Source of the DNA: Hymenobacter jejuensis
GTDB taxonomy: Bacteria; Bacteroidota; Bacteroidia; Cytophagales; Hymenobacteraceae
Length of the DNA stretch: 64,000 nt
Assembly (NCBI RefSeq): GCF_006337165.1
Contig: NZ_CP040896.1
Span: forward strand, 2,728,001-2,792,000
Reading direction: 5' to 3'
Within the stretch, counting starts at the first letter, position 1. Every line of letters starts with the position of its first letter. Under the pieces are notes generated by a model, which saw only the letters and a program-made list of their open reading frames with translations, was not told where the DNA came from and searched no databases. The position numbers and the translations under genes were made by a program. This document shows positions 60,461 through 64,000 of the stretch, piece by piece.

Positions 60461-62038
60461 ATGAAGCGATATATTTTACTTGTTGGAATCCTCCTTGCGT
60501 CGGCCGTTGCTTCTTCGCTGCTGGCGCAGGGGAAGCAGGCGCAAAACCCCATCATTTTTGCCGACGTGCCGGACATGTCGATGATTCGGGTGGGGGGCAC
60601 TTACTACATGAGCAGCACGACCATGCACATGAGCCCGGGCGTACCCATCATGAAGTCTAATGACTTGGTTAACTGGTACTTAGTGAATTATGCCTACGAC
60701 ACGCTGGCGAGCCTGGATGAGCTGACGCTCACCAATGGAAAAAGCACCTACGGCCGCGGCTCGTGGGCAAGTAGCCTGCGGTTTCACCAGGGCACGTATT
60801 ACGTCACGACGTTCGCTCAGACGACCGGCAAGACCTACGTTTATTCCACCAAAAACATTGAGAAAGGCCCTTGGAAAGTTTCTTCGTTTAAGCCCAGCTA
60901 CCACGACCATTCCTTGTTTTTCGACGACGATGGCCGGGTGTACTTGGTGTATGGCGCGGGCAAGCTGCGGCTGATTGAGCTCACGGCGGATGCCTCCGGC
61001 GTGAAGCCCGGCGCCACGGAGCAGGTGCTAATTGAAAACGCCAGCGCCCCGGCCGGCCCTAACCTCGGCCTGCCCGCGGAAGGCTCGCAATTATTCAAAA
61101 TCAAGGGCCGCTACTACCTCTTTAACATTACGTGGCCAAAGGGCGGCATGCGCACCGTGGTGGTACACCGGGCCGACAAGCTCACGGGGCCTTACGAAGG
61201 CCGGCTGGCGCTGCAAGACCTCGGGGTCGCGCAGGGCGGCCTCATCGACACACCCGGCGGGCAGTGGTATTCTTACCTGTTCCGCGATTACGGGGCAGTG
61301 GGCCGCATTCCGTACTTGGTGCCCGTAACCTGGGCTGATGGCTGGCCGGTGCTGGGCGCAGCCGGCAAGGTGCCCCAAACGCTGGCGCTGCCTCCTAGCA
61401 AGGGTCTGATTCCCGGCCTGGTGGCGTCCGATGAGTTTGGGCGGCGCAAGGGCGAGCCCGCCCTGCCGCTGGTGTGGCAGTGGAACCACAACCCCGAAAA
61501 CGCCCTCTGGTCGCTCACCGACCGCCCCGGCTACCTGCGCCTGAAAACCGGCCGCGTGGATACAACCTTCCTGCTGGCCAGAAACACGCTCACTCAGCGC
61601 ACCATCGGCCCGACCTGCACCGGGACCACGGCCCTGGATGTGTCGCACCTGAAAGACGGCGATTTTGCCGGCCTGGCTCTCTTGCAAAAGCGGTACGGCC
61701 TGGTGGGGGTAGACTATCGCAACGGCGCTAAATCCATTGTTATGGTGAGCGCGGAATCGGAAAAGCCGGTGGAGCTGCAACGCCTGCCCCTGACGCAGTC
61801 TACCGTCTACTTCAAGGCCGAATGCGACTTTACGGAGCGCAAAGACGTGGCGACCTTCTTTTATAGCCTTGACGGCAAAGCGTGGAAAGCCATCGGTGCC
61901 CCGCTCAAAATGGCATACACGCTGCCGCATTTTATGGGCTACCGGTTTGGGCTGTTTGCTTACGCCACCAAAAACCCCGGCGGCTACGCCGATTTCGATT
62001 ATTTCCGGATTGCAGACACGACAGCCGGGCCCAAGTAA
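60461..62038 (+). CDS. glycoside hydrolase family 43 protein
   Basis: 525 residues, signal peptide MKRYILLVGILLASAVASSLLAQ. The start of the propeller IIFADVPDMSMIRVGGTYYMSSTTMHMSPGVPIMKSNDLVNW is typical of GH43 subfamilies with xylosidase or arabinofuranosidase activity. The triad is predicted as D38 (VPDMS), D149 (YHDHSLFFDDDG) and E207 (PAEGSQLFK). A C-terminal beta-sandwich domain (GLALLQKRYGLVGVDY...FFYSLDGKAWKAIG) follows. ATG 60461 is used rather than TTG 60443. Confidence 0.9.
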   Translation: MKRYILLVGILLASAVASSLLAQGKQAQNPIIFADVPDMSMIRVGGTYYMSSTTMHMSPGVPIMKSNDLVNWYLVNYAYDTLASLDELTLTNGKSTYGRGSWASSLRFHQGTYYVTTFAQTTGKTYVYSTKNIEKGPWKVSSFKPSYHDHSLFFDDDGRVYLVYGAGKLRLIELTADASGVKPGATEQVLIENASAPAGPNLGLPAEGSQLFKIKGRYYLFNITWPKGGMRTVVVHRADKLTGPYEGRLALQDLGVAQGGLIDTPGGQWYSYLFRDYGAVGRIPYLVPVTWADGWPVLGAAGKVPQTLALPPSKGLIPGLVASDEFGRRKGEPALPLVWQWNHNPENALWSLTDRPGYLRLKTGRVDTTFLLARNTLTQRTIGPTCTGTTALDVSHLKDGDFAGLALLQKRYGLVGVDYRNGAKSIVMVSAESEKPVELQRLPLTQSTVYFKAECDFTERKDVATFFYSLDGKAWKAIGAPLKMAYTLPHFMGYRFGLFAYATKNPGGYADFDYFRIADTTAGPK

Positions 62039-62121
62039 GAGAATGCTCGAAATACTCTTTAATCGGCAAGCTCAGCATGACGCTCTTTTTGACTCCAAAC
62101 CTATCCGAAACTCCTGACCCG

Positions 62122-63468
62122 ATGCCGAATTGTAGACTGTCATCTATCCTGAGCGTGCTGGCCTGCCTGTTGGGAGTTGCCGCCCAGGCGCAGAACCCGT
62201 TGATTACCAATCAGTTCACGGCCGACCCATCGGCGCGCGTGTTCAACGACCGGGTGTACGTGTACCCGTCGCACGATATTCGGGCCACTCCCGGGCATGG
62301 GCGCGTCGGCTGGTTTGTGATGGAGGATTACCACGTGTTTTCCTCCGCCAACCTCACGGACTGGACCGACCACGGCGTGATTGTAACCCAGAACAAAGTG
62401 CCCTGGGTGAAGCCCGACAGCTACAGCATGTGGGCCCCCGACTGTATGTACCGCAACGGCAAGTACTACTTCTACTTCCCGACTACCCCCCGGGATACGA
62501 CCATTAGCAAGGGCTTTACAGTGGGGGTAGCCGTGTCCGATAAACCCACCGGCCCGTTTGTGCCGCAGCCGCTGCCCATCAAGGGGGTGCGCGGCATCGA
62601 CCCCAACGTGTTTATCGACAAGGACGGCCAAGCGTATCTGTATTGGTCGCAGGGCAACATTTACGGGGCCAAGCTCAAGGAAAACATGCTGGAGCTCGCC
62701 TCCGAGCCCCAGGCGCTGGGCGAGTTGCCGACCCAGGGGTTGAAAGAAGGCCCCTACCTGTTTGAGCGCAACGGCACGTACTACCTGACTTATCCGCATG
62801 TGGCCAGCAAAACCGAGCGCCTCGAATATGCCACCAGCACCAGCCCGCTCGGGCCGTTTACCGTCAAGGGCGTTATCATGGACGAGTCGCCTACCGGCTG
62901 CTGGACGAATCACCATTCTATTCTGGCGTTCAAGAACCAATGGTACCTGTTTTACCACCACAACGACTTGTCGCCTAGCTTCGACAAAAACCGGTCTATC
63001 CGAATGGACAGCCTGTTTTTCGAGCCCACGGGCGCCATCCGGAAGGTCGTGCCGACCCTGCGCGGCGTGGGCCTGACCGACGCTAAGCAGAAAATCCAAC
63101 TCGACCGCTACAGCCGCCTGAGCAGCAGCGGCGCGTCCATCGCCTTCCTGGATACCGCCAGCAAGTTCCAGGGCTGGAAAACCGTGTTTACGGGCAGCCA
63201 AGGCTGGGTCCAATACAACGGGGTGGCCTTCGGCAAACAGGCGCTGAAGACGGTGAGGCTGCGCGCGCAGGCGGCGGCCGGCGCCACGCTGCAGCTGCGG
63301 GCCGACGGAGCTGCCGGCCCGGTGCTGGCCCAGGTCACTGTGCCGAAGGGCAGCCAGTGGCAGGAGGTGAAAGCGCCCTTGACCGCCTTCAAGCCTGGCA
63401 CGCACGCGCTGGTTGTTTCCTCTAAAACGAACGCGCCCGTTGCCATCGACTGGGTCCGGTTCGAGTAA
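62122..63468 (+). CDS. glycoside hydrolase family 43 protein with C-terminal CBM6-type module
   Basis: A 448-residue exported enzyme (MPNCRLSSILSVLACLLGVAAQAQ). GH43 catalytic propeller with general base D35 (FTADPSARVFNDRVYVYPSHD), D160 (GIDPNVFIDKDG) and E209 (LKEGPYLFE), then a beta-sandwich carbohydrate-binding module (WVQYNGVAFGKQALKTVRLRAQAAAGATLQLR...APVAIDWVRFE) that would bind xylan chains. Relatives remove arabinofuranosyl side groups from arabinoxylan. The open frame starts far upstream, but only ATG 62122 gives a signal peptide and it begins 84 nt after the previous gene. Confidence 0.9.
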   Translation: MPNCRLSSILSVLACLLGVAAQAQNPLITNQFTADPSARVFNDRVYVYPSHDIRATPGHGRVGWFVMEDYHVFSSANLTDWTDHGVIVTQNKVPWVKPDSYSMWAPDCMYRNGKYYFYFPTTPRDTTISKGFTVGVAVSDKPTGPFVPQPLPIKGVRGIDPNVFIDKDGQAYLYWSQGNIYGAKLKENMLELASEPQALGELPTQGLKEGPYLFERNGTYYLTYPHVASKTERLEYATSTSPLGPFTVKGVIMDESPTGCWTNHHSILAFKNQWYLFYHHNDLSPSFDKNRSIRMDSLFFEPTGAIRKVVPTLRGVGLTDAKQKIQLDRYSRLSSSGASIAFLDTASKFQGWKTVFTGSQGWVQYNGVAFGKQALKTVRLRAQAAAGATLQLRADGAAGPVLAQVTVPKGSQWQEVKAPLTAFKPGTHALVVSSKTNAPVAIDWVRFE

Positions 63469-63492
63469 GCGGCAAAGAAGCCGATCGCTTGC

Positions 63493-63516
63493 AAACGTTT
63501 GATTTTAAGAGACTTA
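63493..63516. repeat. TTGATTAT-family AT-rich motif
   Basis: Contains AACGTTTGATTTTAAGAGAC in the 76-nt gap before the esterase gene. Confidence 0.35.
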
Positions 63517-63517
63517 G

Positions 63518-64000
<483 letters not shown>

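Overview
The window looks like chromosome from a Cytophagales bacterium, most probably Hymenobacter or a close relative. Several secreted proteins end in type IX secretion (T9SS) sorting domains. Start codons lack strong Shine-Dalgarno sequences, and some promoters fit the Bacteroidota pattern TTG-N19-TAnnTTTG. Genes are fairly GC-rich with AT-rich spacers. Marker families of this phylum occur throughout: DUF1800/DUF1501 pair, SusD remnant, GH97, PHP-type CpsB phosphatase, and an rpsU-xerC-hpf order. The genus is an inference from style, not from a search.

Layout. 1-7233: the broken end of a T9SS cargo gene, asd on the minus strand, then a probable three-gene operon (lamin-tail protein, DUF1800, DUF1501). 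7261-13288: a metal homeostasis block with an outer-membrane protein, a TonB-dependent receptor, an Nramp transporter and a divergent cation diffusion facilitator. The receptor and Nramp promoters share one 16-bp palindromic operator. 13462-15356: lgt, an ECF-type sigma factor and a small membrane protein. 15544-23821: T9SS-exported sugar dehydrogenase, amidase, GNAT acetyltransferase, HD protein, S9 peptidase and an unknown envelope protein. 24086-28214: metK, hpf, xerC, rpsU and an acyl-CoA dehydrogenase. 28448-33662: capsule or exopolysaccharide export genes (Wza-like, Wzc-like tyrosine kinase, CpsB-type phosphatase, NAD-dependent epimerase). 33745-47460: TPR protein, phosphosulfolactate synthase, BASS-type transporter, T9SS subtilase, DedA, aroE, WrbA, an ECF sigma factor overlapping a membrane/beta-barrel hybrid protein, and uvrB. 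47461-52254 is accessory-looking: DUF421, GAF protein, small lipoproteins, non-coding stretches and two abutting gene remnants, one of them a susD fragment.

52327-64000 (continuing past the edge) is a tandem plus-strand run of seven exported carbohydrate-active enzymes: GH2, GH43, GH97, GH8, GH43, GH43+CBM6 and a CE1-type esterase. Together they suit stepwise breakdown of (glucurono)arabinoxylan oligosaccharides: the GH8 trims reducing-end xylose, the GH43 enzymes remove xylose and arabinose, and the esterase removes acyl groups. No intact SusC/SusD pair is visible here; the only trace is the upstream susD remnant.

I see no CRISPR array, rRNA, tRNA, prophage or intact insertion sequence. The most unusual features are the dispersed AT-rich palindrome family centred on TTGATTAT (mostly at gene ends, including one 51-bp perfect palindrome), the shared metal operator, the sigma-factor/barrel hybrid pair and the decayed susD junction. 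No obviously new multi-gene defence or biosynthetic system was recognised.
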